Shown: one piece after another, positions 36,020-44,572 of the stretch
Numbering within the stretch: the first letter of the stretch is position 1
Layout: the number at the start of each line of letters is the position of its first letter
DNA from: Streptomyces sp. HUAS 15-9
GTDB taxonomy: Bacteria > Actinomycetota > Actinomycetes > Streptomycetales > Streptomycetaceae
Reading direction: 5' to 3'
Length of the DNA stretch: 64,000 nt
Assembly: GCF_025642155.1 (NCBI RefSeq)
Contig: NZ_CP106798.1
Location: forward strand, 7,254,001-7,318,000
Translations under genes and position numbers: made by a program
Notes under the pieces: generated by a model
The model's database searches: none
What the model was told of the DNA's origin: nothing
The model's input: the letters and a program-made list of their open reading frames with translations, nothing else

Positions 36020-36098
36020 CCCAGGCACGGGGATGCGCTCACTGCGGTCGGGACGAGCCGTCGCCCGTCCTGCCCGCCCCGACGAAGAGGAGAAGCCC

Positions 36099-36506
36099 TT
36101 GACGCCGTTTTCGCCCCGGACACGGCAGACCGACGGTGCCGACGGCACCGGTCTGACCGCCCGTGACGCCATGCACGCCCCTGGGCCGCAGGTCGACGAC
36201 CACATGGCAGTCGACGTGGCCTTGTCCGTGCTCATCGGTGCGCGCGTCCCGCACCTGCTCCTCCAGGACGAGGACGGGCGGTGCGCGGGCCTGGTCACCC
36301 GGGCCCAGCTCGCCGCGCACCGCGGCGGCTCGTGGTACAGCGACCGGACCCGGCTGCGGGACATCCCGCTCGACCGTGGACCGTTCACCTCGTCCATGGC
36401 CGCACTCGGCGAGGCGGAAGCCGCGATGCGGGACCGGACCCTGGACGTGTCCCCCGTGATCGACGAACACGGCTATGCCCTCGGCGTCCTTGCTCTCATG
36501 GCCTGA
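36099..36506 (+). CDS. small CBS-domain protein
   Basis: About 135 residues from a TTG start at 36099, which has a strong AAGAGGAGA ribosome-binding site six bases ahead; no in-frame ATG is closer. It has two CBS-like halves: LTARDAMHAPGPQVDDHMAVDVALSVLIGARVPHLLLQDEDGRCAGLVTRAQL, and a second ending LDVSPVIDEHGYALGVLALM. CBS pairs bind adenosine nucleotides and act as energy or redox sensors. It lies 79 bp past the helicase and 67 bp before the next small gene, likely a stress operon. Confidence 0.75.
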   Translation: MTPFSPRTRQTDGADGTGLTARDAMHAPGPQVDDHMAVDVALSVLIGARVPHLLLQDEDGRCAGLVTRAQLAAHRGGSWYSDRTRLRDIPLDRGPFTSSMAALGEAEAAMRDRTLDVSPVIDEHGYALGVLALMA

Positions 36507-36573
36507 CCGCCGTCCGACCGCCGTGGCGCGGTCGGCGTCTCCGGTGTTCTTCCCCACCCCTGTGGAGGCATCC

Positions 36574-36861
36574 ATGCGCTGTGTCATCGCCCGTTACCCC
36601 TTCGACCTGACCAAGATCGAGATCGAGCAGTCCATGAGTGGGATCACGCCCGAGCCCGTCACCGGCGTATCCGTGACCATCGACCGCCGTGTCTACCCCG
36701 TGATGCAGGTCGGGGAGGTGATCACCAGGCAGAACCGCCGGGACTTCACGACGGGTGAGGTGCGCCGGGCACTGACCCGCCTCGGCTTCATCTGCCACGA
36801 CGCGCGCCCGGTGAGGCCGGCCCGAGACGCGCGGGCCGACGAGGATGTGCTCGGTTGGTGA
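36574..36861 (+). CDS. small conserved hypothetical protein of the cold-shock/helicase locus
   Basis: 95 residues beginning MRCVIARYPFDLTKIEIEQSM, with a beta-rich middle (VSVTIDRRVYPVMQVGEVITRQNRRDFT) and a helix VRRALTRLGFICHDA. TGGAGG lies six bases before the ATG. This protein type recurs in Streptomyces near cold-shock and helicase genes, but I know of no function. The 36862-37103 gap that follows holds no recognisable gene. Confidence 0.7.
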   Translation: MRCVIARYPFDLTKIEIEQSMSGITPEPVTGVSVTIDRRVYPVMQVGEVITRQNRRDFTTGEVRRALTRLGFICHDARPVRPARDARADEDVLGW

Positions 36862-37103
36862 CGCATTCCGGGGCGACGGCAGTCCTCTCGACTGCCGTCT
36901 CGGTGGTTGCGCGGGCAACTCGGCGGCTTCCGGTTCGAGGGACAGCCGGACCAGTCCGGCCCAGTTCTGGCCGTCCCATGGGTTGAGACCAGGACGGCTG
37001 CCCCTGTGGGCGAACGGATATTCGGGGCGCCTGGAGGAACGGGGAGTCGCGGACGGAGGGCGGGGGGAGGAACATCGGAGTCACGGAGGCAAGGTGGTGG
37101 CTG

Positions 37104-39539
37104 ATGGGGACGCCGTCGGTGCTTTTCAGTGAGAGTCCGGAGGATCCGTTCGCTCTCGGGCATGGCGCCTCGGCCGTGTTCGACGATCAAGGCACCGTGG
37201 TCGGCTGGAGTGCACGCGCAGAGGAACTGCTGGGCTATTCGGCCAAGGAAGTGATCGGACGGGCGTGGCGGGACGTCCTGATCGACGCCCGTGATCTGCC
37301 TGCCGTGCGGTCCGTCGTCGTGGACGCCGTGCGGACGGGGGGCTGGTTCGGGGTCCTGCCCGTCCGGCACCGCGACGGACGGCGGGTCCACATGGGTTTC
37401 CGGGCCCGAGCCATCACCCGGGACGGGGACAGCCGGGAGTGGGTCCTGGTCGGCGCCCCCGCCGCCGAGGTCATCGCCTGGCAGCGGGACCGTGCGTTGC
37501 TGGACGGCCTGTACCGCCGGTCCCCGATCGGTCTGGTCACCTACGGCCCGGACAGGAGAGTGCTCCGGGTCAACCGCGCGGTGGAGAAGGCGAGCGGTGT
37601 CCCGGCCGAGTTGCCGGTGGGCCATCACCCCCGGGAATTCATGGTCGACGAGGACGCGGGTCCGGCCGATGAGCGGGTACGGCACGTCCTGGAGACCGGC
37701 GAGCCGTTGATCTTCACGGAGCAGTCCGCCCGGGCACGCCACGATCCCGGACGGGAGCGGATCGTGTCCGTCTCCGCGTTCCGGATGGAGGACCCCTCGG
37801 GCCGGGTTCTCGGCGTGGCCGAGACGATCGAGGACGTCACCGACCGCCACCGGGCCCAGCGCAGGCTCGCCCTGCTGAACGAGGCGAGCGCCCGGGTCGG
37901 AAACTCACTGGACGTGATCCGCACGGCCCGGGAACTGGCCGAGGTGGCCGTCGACGGCCTGGCCGACTACTGCTCCGTGGACCTCCTGAAGCCGGTGACA
38001 CTGGGTGACGAACCACCCCCTGGTGTGAAGGGCCCGCTGCTCCGCGTGGCCCTCTCGCCCCCGGAGCGTCGCATCCCGTTCCACGAGGGCGAGGTGGTCC
38101 CGCTCCTGCCCGAGTCGGCGCAGGCGCGGTGCCTGGCCGAGCGGCGCACGATTCTCGATCGGCAGCTGTCCCTGCGCGCCGAGTGGTACGCCATGGACCG
38201 GCGACGGGTCGAGGTCGCCGCGGGCCTCGGCGTTCATTCGCTGATCGCGGTGCCCCTGGTGGCGCGCGGACTGGTACTGGGCGTGGTGAGCCTGTGGCGA
38301 GCGCGCCACTCGGAGCCCTTCGAGGACGACGACGCCGCGGTCGCCCAGGAGATCTCCTCGCGTGCGGCCGTCTGCATCGACAACGCGCGCCGCTTCACCC
38401 AGCAGCAGAGCGCCGCGCTGACTCTCCAGCGCAGTCTGCTGCCGGTCGCGGCATCCGACCTGCCGGCCGTCGAGGTGGCCTGCCGATACCTTCCCGCGAG
38501 CGGTGAACCGGGAATCGGCGGTGACTGGTTCGACGTGATCCCGTTGTCAGGAGCCCGGGTCGCGCTCGTCGTGGGGGACGTGGTCGGCCACGGGATCCAC
38601 GCCGCGGCCTCGATGGGCCGCCTGCGGGCCGCCGTGCGCACCCTGGCCAGCCTCGACCTCGAACCCGGCGAGGTCGTGGCCCGGCTGGACGATCTGGTCA
38701 GTCTGCTGGCCACCGAGGTGGAGGCGAACACCGACGGCACCGGGTCGGCGGACGAGCAGGTGCTCGGCGCCACCTGCCTCTACGCGGTCTACGACCCGGT
38801 CTCCCGGCACTGCTCCCTGGCCCGCGCCGGTCACCCGGCACCCCTGGTGTCCACGCCGGACGGCGAGGTGACCGTGCTCGACCCGCCCGCGGGGCCACCG
38901 CTCGGCCTGGGCGGACTGCCGTTCGAGACGTACGACCTCGACCTCCCCGAGGGCAGCCTGCTCGCGCTTTACACCAACGGCCTCCTGGAGGCGCGCAGCG
39001 GCGACATCGACGCCGCGCTGGACAATCTGCGCGCATGTCTCGCCCGCTCCACCGACCCTCTGGACGACACCTGCCACGCCGTGATCGAAGCACTGCTGCC
39101 CGTCGGCCACGTCCCCGCCGACGACATCGCGCTGCTCATCGCCCGTACCCGGGTGCTGCCGCCGGAGAACGTCGCCTCGTGGCAGCTGCCCCTGGAAGCG
39201 ACCGCCGCCGCCCGAGCCAGGGAGCTGGCCACGGCGAAACTGACCGAATGGGGGCTGGAGGAGCTGACCTTCACCACCGAGCTGGTCGCCAGCGAGCTCG
39301 TCACCAACACCTTCCGGTACGCGGAGGGCCCCATCACGCTGCGTCTGATCCGTACGCAGTGCCTGATCTGCGAGGTGTCCGACACCAGCCACACCTCCCC
39401 ACACCTCAGACGGGCCCACAGCACGGACGAGGGCGGGCGCGGGCTCTTCCTGGTCGCGCAGCTCACGGAGCGCTGGGGGACCCGCTACACCCACGACGGC
39501 AAGACCGTCTGGACGGAGCAGTCCCTGCCGCCCGCGTGA
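37104..39539 (+). CDS. PAS-GAF-PP2C (SpoIIE-type) phosphatase with HATPase kinase domain
   Basis: 811 residues. Two PAS domains (about 20-130 and 130-250; GWSARAEELLGYSAKEVIG and LYRRSPIGLVTYGPDRRVLRVN) are followed by a GAF domain (about 270-440), a PP2C/SpoIIE phosphatase (about 460-665; SLLPVAASDLPAVEVACRYLPA, GGDWFDVIPLSGARVALVVGDVVGHG, DDIALLIAR) and a C-terminal RsbW-like HATPase (about 690-805; ELVTNTFRYAEGP, GGRGLFLVAQL). Such proteins run partner-switch cascades, dephosphorylating STAS antagonists and binding sigma factors. The decayed STAS gene at 31.9 kb is one possible former partner. No membrane segment. Confidence 0.93.
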   Translation: MGTPSVLFSESPEDPFALGHGASAVFDDQGTVVGWSARAEELLGYSAKEVIGRAWRDVLIDARDLPAVRSVVVDAVRTGGWFGVLPVRHRDGRRVHMGFRARAITRDGDSREWVLVGAPAAEVIAWQRDRALLDGLYRRSPIGLVTYGPDRRVLRVNRAVEKASGVPAELPVGHHPREFMVDEDAGPADERVRHVLETGEPLIFTEQSARARHDPGRERIVSVSAFRMEDPSGRVLGVAETIEDVTDRHRAQRRLALLNEASARVGNSLDVIRTARELAEVAVDGLADYCSVDLLKPVTLGDEPPPGVKGPLLRVALSPPERRIPFHEGEVVPLLPESAQARCLAERRTILDRQLSLRAEWYAMDRRRVEVAAGLGVHSLIAVPLVARGLVLGVVSLWRARHSEPFEDDDAAVAQEISSRAAVCIDNARRFTQQQSAALTLQRSLLPVAASDLPAVEVACRYLPASGEPGIGGDWFDVIPLSGARVALVVGDVVGHGIHAAASMGRLRAAVRTLASLDLEPGEVVARLDDLVSLLATEVEANTDGTGSADEQVLGATCLYAVYDPVSRHCSLARAGHPAPLVSTPDGEVTVLDPPAGPPLGLGGLPFETYDLDLPEGSLLALYTNGLLEARSGDIDAALDNLRACLARSTDPLDDTCHAVIEALLPVGHVPADDIALLIARTRVLPPENVASWQLPLEATAAARARELATAKLTEWGLEELTFTTELVASELVTNTFRYAEGPITLRLIRTQCLICEVSDTSHTSPHLRRAHSTDEGGRGLFLVAQLTERWGTRYTHDGKTVWTEQSLPPA

Positions 39540-39567
39540 CGCGCGAGCGGTGGCCGCGGGGCCGTCG

Positions 39568-40062
39568 TCAGATCACCCGGTGGCCGTTCTCCAGCTCCGC
39601 CGTTCCCGAGCCCTGTGCCAGGACGTCCAGCGCGGCCAGGACGCGGCGGCCCAGGGCGCCGGGCAGATGGGCGGAGAGCTCCTCGCGGGGGACCAGGCGC
39701 CAGGACAGGAGCTCCTCCTCCTGGAGCTTGATCGCCGCGAACTCGGACTCGGCGAGGACCCCGCCGTCGTACAGGTACGCCACCAGCGGCGGCCGTCCCG
39801 TGCCGTGCACCCAGTCCACCGCGAGCAGTCGCCCGATCTCGCGGTCGAGGCCGATCTCCTCGGCCGTCTCACGGCGCGCGCCCTGGCGCGGTGTCTCCCC
39901 GTCGTCGGACTCGATCGTGCCGCCCGGAAGAGCCCAGCCCTCGCGGTAGTTGGGCTCGACGAGCAGCACCCGGCCCTCGGCGTCGCGGAACAGGGCGGCC
40001 GCCCCGGCGAGGATGCGGGGGAGGCCGGCGATGTATGTGGCGAAGTCTTGAGTGGTGGTCAC
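39568..40062 (-). CDS. Nudix hydrolase
   Basis: 164 residues from a GTG at 40062. The Nudix box is complete: G-G-T-I-E then RQGARRETAEEIGL, with REx2EE geometry. It is preceded by LLVEPNYREGWALPGG. It hydrolyses a nucleoside diphosphate linked to X; the substrate is not predictable, although ADP-ribose is attractive since the next gene (119 bp away, same strand) encodes an ADP-ribosylglycohydrolase. Upstream in-frame extension lacks homology. Confidence 0.88.
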   Translation of the reverse strand: MTTTQDFATYIAGLPRILAGAAALFRDAEGRVLLVEPNYREGWALPGGTIESDDGETPRQGARRETAEEIGLDREIGRLLAVDWVHGTGRPPLVAYLYDGGVLAESEFAAIKLQEEELLSWRLVPREELSAHLPGALGRRVLAALDVLAQGSGTAELENGHRVI

Positions 40063-40181
40063 TCGAGGAAGGGTATCCAGCCGGGTCGTTTCACAGCGTG
40101 GCGAACTCGGGGCCGGCGGCGAGGAGTTCGTCGACCGGTTCATCGACCGGTTTGTCGCCTTACCCCTCGGCCGGACGTCGG

Positions 40182-41276
40182 CTAGACCGCCGTATGGGTC
40201 GGCTGGACCGCCGCCCCGGCCAGGCGCAGTGTCCGCTCCGCCAGGTCGCTGATCCGGACGCCGTCGAAGCCGAACACCGCGCTGCGCACGGTGTCCTCCA
40301 GCGGGTCCTTCCACTGGGCCGGGATGGCCGCCGCGCCGGTCAGCACCCCGGCCACCGAACCCGCCGTCGCGCCGTTGGAGTCGGTGTCCAGGCCGCCGCG
40401 GACGGTGAGCGTGATGGTGCGGGTGAAGTCGCCGTCGCCGTACAGGAGCCCGGCGGTGAGGACGGCGGCGTTCGGGATGGTGTGGATCCAGCCGAGGCCC
40501 GAGGTCTCCTCGGAGACGGTCGTGAGCGTGTCCTCCCAGGTCAGGCGGGTCTCGTGGAGGGACATGACCCGGCGTACGGTACGCGCCAGACGGCAGGTCG
40601 CCGGTACGACGGTGAGCGCGGTGTCGATCGCGTGCCGCACCGTCGGCGCCGTGAACGCCGCCGAGATCAGCGCCGCGGCCCACATCGCGCCGTACACACC
40701 GTTGCCGGTGTGGGACAGCACGGCGTCCCGGCGGGCCAGGGAGGCCGCGCGCTGCGGGGCGTCCGGGCAGGTCCAGCCGTAGACGTCGGCGCGGATCAGG
40801 GCGCCGATCCACTCCTGGTACGGGTTCTCGTACGTCGCCGTCAGCGGCGGCTTCAGACCGTTGGCGAGATTGCGGTAGGCCGCGCGCTCCGCCGTGAAGG
40901 TCTGCAGATACGGCAGCCGCAGCAGCCACAAGTCTCCGACCTGCTCGGTGCTGAAGTCGAAGCCGTGGGTCTCCAGGAGGTGCAGACCCAGGATCGCGTA
41001 GTCCACGTCGTCGTCGCGGCAGCTGCCGTGGATATGGCCGCGGACGCACTGGCGCCACTCCGGGCGCAGTTGGAGGCCGTCGGTGTCGTCGGCGGGCTCG
41101 GGGAGGTAGTCGGTCAGGGGCAGGGCGGCGGCCTGCCGTAGGTAGCGGTCGATACGGTCGCGCGTCCACAGGTCGCCCTGCTCGACCGGTTTGCCGAGCA
41201 TGTTGCCCGCGATCCGGCCGAGCCAGCCCCCGAGAATGCGGTCGGCGAGCTCTGGCTCAGTGCCCACAGGGGTCAT
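40182..41276 (-). CDS. ADP-ribosylglycohydrolase-family protein
   Basis: 364 residues. It starts ILGGWLGRIAGNMLGKPVE, has the acidic CRDDDVDYAILGLHLLE segment and the C-terminal metal-binding RGGLDTDSNGATAGSVAGVLTGA, all marks of the DraG/ARH superfamily. Members cleave ADP-ribose from arginine, serine or DNA, or act on related N-glycosides such as ribosylated purines. The metal ligands look intact. Adjacent to the Nudix gene in the same direction, so release and then hydrolysis of ADP-ribose is a plausible joint role. The ATG at 41276 starts the family-typical sequence after a short tail. Confidence 0.88.
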   Translation of the reverse strand: MTPVGTEPELADRILGGWLGRIAGNMLGKPVEQGDLWTRDRIDRYLRQAAALPLTDYLPEPADDTDGLQLRPEWRQCVRGHIHGSCRDDDVDYAILGLHLLETHGFDFSTEQVGDLWLLRLPYLQTFTAERAAYRNLANGLKPPLTATYENPYQEWIGALIRADVYGWTCPDAPQRAASLARRDAVLSHTGNGVYGAMWAAALISAAFTAPTVRHAIDTALTVVPATCRLARTVRRVMSLHETRLTWEDTLTTVSEETSGLGWIHTIPNAAVLTAGLLYGDGDFTRTITLTVRGGLDTDSNGATAGSVAGVLTGAAAIPAQWKDPLEDTVRSAVFGFDGVRISDLAERTLRLAGAAVQPTHTAV

Positions 41277-41479
41277 GGCTCCGGTTTACCCGATTTCGGG
41301 GGCGGGCGTGCCGTATTGGGGGCTGTTCAGGGCGAGTGGCACAGGGAGTTCCCAGGGGCGTCCCAGGAGCTTCCCAGGGTTCGGGCGGGGCATGACGGCG
41401 GGGGTGTCCTGCGGTTATGGTCGCAGCGGCGCGACTGGCCCTTGCTGTGCGAGGGCCCGGAGAGCAAGGGGAATGCAAG

Positions 41480-42652
41480 GTGGTGGACGCTGCTGTGAAC
41501 GAGACGCGAAGGGTGCTCATCGCCGCGGACAAGTTCAAGGGCTCACTGACGGCCGTCGAGGTCGCCGAGCGCGTGACAGCCGGACTGCGCCGGGTCGTGC
41601 CGGGCCTGGAGGTGGAGTCGCTGCCGGTGGCCGACGGCGGTGACGGGACGGTGGCCGCGGCGGTCGCCGCCGGCTTCGAGCGGCGGGAGGTCCGGGTCGC
41701 GGGGCCGCTGGGGCAGGAGGTCACCGCCGCGTTCGCGCTGCGCGGCGACACCGCGGTCGTGGAGATGGCGGAGGCGAGCGGGTTGCAGCGGCTGCCGGCC
41801 GGGGTCTTCGCGCCGCTCACGGCATCGACGTACGGCTCGGGAGAGCTGCTGGCGGCCGCGCTGGACGCGGGGGCGCGGACGATCGTGTTCGGCGTCGGGG
41901 GCAGTGCCACGACGGACGGCGGGGCGGGGATGCTGTCCGCGCTCGGCGCGCGTCTTCTGGACGAGGACGGGGAGCCGGTGCCGCCGGGTGGGGGCGGGCT
42001 CGCCGATCTCGTGCGGGCGGACCTGTCCGGTCTCGACCCCCGGCTGGCCGCGGTCGACCTGGTGCTCGCCAGCGACGTCGACAATCCGCTGACGGGGCCG
42101 AAGGGTGCGTCGGCGGTGTACGGCCCGCAGAAGGGGGCTTCGCCGGACGACGTGGCGGCGCTGGACGCGGCGCTCGGGCACTTCGCGAAGGTGGTCGAGG
42201 CCGCGGTGGGACCGCGGGCGGCGGAGTACGCGGCGTCGGCGGGGGCCGGGGCGGCGGGTGGCATCGGGTACGGGGCGCTGTTGCTCGGGGCGCGGTTTCG
42301 GCCCGGTATCGAGGTCATGCTGGATGTGCTGGGCTTCGCGCCCGCGCTGGAGCGGGCGTCGCTGGTGATCACGGGGGAGGGTTCCCTGGACGAGCAGACG
42401 CTGCACGGGAAGGCTCCGGTGGGGGTTGCGGCGGCTGCGCGGGGGGTGGGCAAGGAGGTTGTCGCCGTGTGCGGGAGGCTTGCGCTTGCGTCGGCGGAGC
42501 TGGAGGGGGTGGGGATCGTGCGGGCCTATCCGTTGACGTCTGTCGAACCGGATGTCGCGAAGTGCATCGCGGATGCGGGGCCGATTCTCGAGCGGGTCGC
42601 GTCGCGTATCGCGCAGGACTTCTTGCGCCCGCCCGCCCGCCCGACTCGGTGA
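41480..42652 (+). CDS. glycerate kinase
   Basis: About 390 residues, GTG start. Diagnostic stretches are VLIAADKFKGSLTAVEVAERV, LPVADGGDGTVAAAV, VVEMAEASGLQRLP, GSGELLAAALDAGARTIVFGVGGSATTDGGAGML, and VITGEGSLDEQTLHGKAPVGVA. It phosphorylates D-glycerate to 2-phosphoglycerate, feeding glyoxylate-derived carbon into central metabolism. That suits the ethylmalonyl-CoA genes nearby, whose product is glyoxylate, but the strands differ and linkage is not operonic. Three in-frame GTG codons (41480, 41483, 41495) make the exact start uncertain. Confidence 0.93.
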   Translation: MVDAAVNETRRVLIAADKFKGSLTAVEVAERVTAGLRRVVPGLEVESLPVADGGDGTVAAAVAAGFERREVRVAGPLGQEVTAAFALRGDTAVVEMAEASGLQRLPAGVFAPLTASTYGSGELLAAALDAGARTIVFGVGGSATTDGGAGMLSALGARLLDEDGEPVPPGGGGLADLVRADLSGLDPRLAAVDLVLASDVDNPLTGPKGASAVYGPQKGASPDDVAALDAALGHFAKVVEAAVGPRAAEYAASAGAGAAGGIGYGALLLGARFRPGIEVMLDVLGFAPALERASLVITGEGSLDEQTLHGKAPVGVAAAARGVGKEVVAVCGRLALASAELEGVGIVRAYPLTSVEPDVAKCIADAGPILERVASRIAQDFLRPPARPTR

Positions 42653-42820
42653 CTCGAGCAGTCACCGCCACGGGGCTCCGCCCCGGCCCCCGGCGGGGAC
42701 TGCGTCCCCTGCACCCCCTGTATCCCACCTACCCGCCCGACTCGGTGACTCGAGCAGTGATCGCCACGGGGCTCCGCCCCGGCCCCCGGCGGGGACTGCG
42801 TCCCCTGCGCCCCTGACCGG
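42635..42820 (+). repeat. two tandem 96-bp repeats after the glycerate kinase gene
   Basis: Two near-identical units offset by 96 bases (anchor CCCGACTCGG at 42640 and 42736). Each holds the GC palindrome CGGGGCTCCGCCCCG. The first copy overlaps the last codons and stop of the kinase gene. Such GC palindromes are widespread in Streptomyces intergenic DNA and may act in transcript ending or mRNA stability. Confidence 0.85.
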
Positions 42821-42858
42821 TCCGGAAGCATCCAGCCCGCTCGCATCAGCAAAAGCGA

Positions 42859-42890
42859 AGGGCCCCGAACCCAACCAGGTCCGGGGCCCT
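42859..42890. terminator. bidirectional terminator between glycerate kinase and pssA
   Basis: A perfect 9-bp stem AGGGCCCCG / CGGGGCCCT with a 14-base loop lies between the convergent genes, 12 bases from the pssA stop. AAAA at 42851-42854 gives a short U-run for minus-strand transcripts. Confidence 0.7.
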
Positions 42891-42902
42891 CAGCGGCCAG
42901 CG

Positions 42903-43760
42903 CTACGGCAACTGCGCCGCCCGCGCCTCCCGCCTGTTGTCGCGGAAGTTGTTCACCCGGCGGGCCGTGGCGAACAGGGGGATCACCGCGCCCATCACCA
43001 GCTGCAGCGCACAGCCCGTCTGGAGGAGCAGCTGGCCGCTGGGGGCGTCGAAGGCCCAGGCGGCCAGGAGGCCCATCGACAGGACGATCCAGGCCAGCAT
43101 GGCCACGGCCAGGCGGCCCCGCGGCTTCGGGTACTCCACCCGGCTCACCATCAGCCACGCCGTGCCCAGGATGGCCAGCAGCGTCGCCACGAAGGGAAGC
43201 TCCAGCAGGACGATGGAGACCACCGTCAGCGCGCCGAAGGGGGACGGCATGCCCTGGAACATGCCGTTTCTCGGCGTCACGCACGAGAAGCGCGCCAGAC
43301 GCAGTACGACGGCCAAGAGCACCACGATTGCCCCGAGCGCCGCCACTCTCTGGTGCGCGTCGTCCGCCACCATGCCGTAGACGAGGACGAAGTACGCCGG
43401 CGCCAGGCCGAAGCTGATCAGGTCGGAGAGGTTGTCCAGCTCCGCGCCCATCGGCGAGCTGCGCAGCTTGCGCGCCACCAGGCCGTCGAACAGGTCGAAG
43501 ACCGCCGCGCAGAGCATGAGGATGACTGCGGTGGCGGCCGAGTGACGAGCCATGCCGGCCGACTCGTCGTTGCCCGTCAGGTGCGGGATCAGGATGCCGG
43601 TGGTGGTGAAGTACACCGCCATGAAGCCGCACGTGGCGTTGCCGAGGGTGAGGGTGTCCGCTATTGAGAGGCGGAGCGAGAGAGGCATCTCCTCCTCGTC
43701 GTCCACCTCGTCGGCCTCGGGCACCCAGCCCGCCTGTGTCTCCGGATCAACCACGGTCAA
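42903..43760 (-). CDS. pssA: CDP-diacylglycerol--serine O-phosphatidyltransferase
   Basis: 285 residues, integral membrane. The CDP-alcohol phosphotransferase signature is complete: DGLVARKLRSSPMGAELDNL, followed by SDL. At least six hydrophobic helices follow. It makes phosphatidylserine from CDP-diacylglycerol and serine. It overlaps the upstream phosphatidylserine decarboxylase gene by 14 bases, so the two steps to phosphatidylethanolamine are made from one transcript. The acidic EADEVDDEEEMP stretch at the N-terminus is cytoplasmic. Confidence 0.93.
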   Translation of the reverse strand: MTVVDPETQAGWVPEADEVDDEEEMPLSLRLSIADTLTLGNATCGFMAVYFTTTGILIPHLTGNDESAGMARHSAATAVILMLCAAVFDLFDGLVARKLRSSPMGAELDNLSDLISFGLAPAYFVLVYGMVADDAHQRVAALGAIVVLLAVVLRLARFSCVTPRNGMFQGMPSPFGALTVVSIVLLELPFVATLLAILGTAWLMVSRVEYPKPRGRLAVAMLAWIVLSMGLLAAWAFDAPSGQLLLQTGCALQLVMGAVIPLFATARRVNNFRDNRREARAAQLP

Positions 43761-44403
43761 TGCGAGTCACCCCAGCCACCGTCTTCTGGCCGACCTCGAC
43801 CGCGACCTCCACGCCCTCGGGCAGGTAGAGGTCGACACGCGAGCCGAAGCGGATCAGACCGATACGGTCGCCCTGCTCGACCTTCGTGCCCTGGGGCACG
43901 TACGGGACGATACGGCGGGCCACCGCGCCGGCGATCTGGATCATCTCGATGTCGCCGAGTTCGGTGTCGAAATGCCAGACTACGCGCTCGTTGTTCTCGC
44001 TCTCCTTGTTGAAGGCGGGAACGAAGCCACCGGGGACGTGTTCGACCGACGTGACGGTGCCGGCGAGCGGCGCGCGGTTCACGTGGACGTTGAGCGGGCT
44101 CATGAAGATCGCGACGCGGGTACGCCCGTCCTTCCACGGCATGATGCTCTGCACCACACCGTCGGCGGGCGAGATGACGCGGCCCTGGGCGATCTCGCGC
44201 TCGGGGTCGCGGAAGAACCAGAGCATGCCCGCCGCGAGCGCGGTGGCGGGCACGGCGACGGCCTTGGCGGCGCCGGAGCGGCGGGCGCGCAGAAGGCTGA
44301 CGGCTGCGGTGGCGACGGTCGGGAGAAGCCACGGCGATGCTCCGCGCGCGAGGCGTACGCCGGCCAGGCTGTCTCGATGTGCAGAGGTTTGGCTGTGGGG
44401 CAT
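43747..44403 (-). CDS. psd: phosphatidylserine decarboxylase
   Basis: 218 residues of the short actinobacterial/archaeal type. A membrane-anchoring N-terminal helix pair is followed by WFFRDPEREIAQGRVISPADGVVQSI and SPLNVHVNRAPLAG. The self-cleavage site lies in IRFGSRVDLYLPEG, where the Gly-Ser bond breaks to form the pyruvoyl group. It converts phosphatidylserine to phosphatidylethanolamine. It is the first gene of the pair with pssA, with a 14-base overlap that implies coupling. Confidence 0.94.
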   Translation of the reverse strand: MPHSQTSAHRDSLAGVRLARGASPWLLPTVATAAVSLLRARRSGAAKAVAVPATALAAGMLWFFRDPEREIAQGRVISPADGVVQSIMPWKDGRTRVAIFMSPLNVHVNRAPLAGTVTSVEHVPGGFVPAFNKESENNERVVWHFDTELGDIEMIQIAGAVARRIVPYVPQGTKVEQGDRIGLIRFGSRVDLYLPEGVEVAVEVGQKTVAGVTRIDRG

Positions 44404-44572
44404 GGATGACCTTCGTAGCGGATGATGCCGCGCAATGACGGGGGACGGCGGCTTTCCGGGATCGTACCGGTCTCGGGCCGTAACTGGGCAAGCGAGGAAG
44501 CCGAGTCGGCGGCCGAAGACCGCTGACGGGGTGTGATCTTCTTCTCGAAGAAAACACCCCGTATCCGGACAA

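Noticed and set aside
36862..37103. Small gene in the gap before the SpoIIE phosphatase
   Set aside because: Short open frames exist but lack ribosome-binding sites and recognisable sequence.
41277..41479. Triplicated TCCCAGG motif as an operator upstream of glycerate kinase
   Set aside because: The three copies near 41348-41380 are irregularly spaced in a G/C-rich low-complexity stretch, too weak to call.
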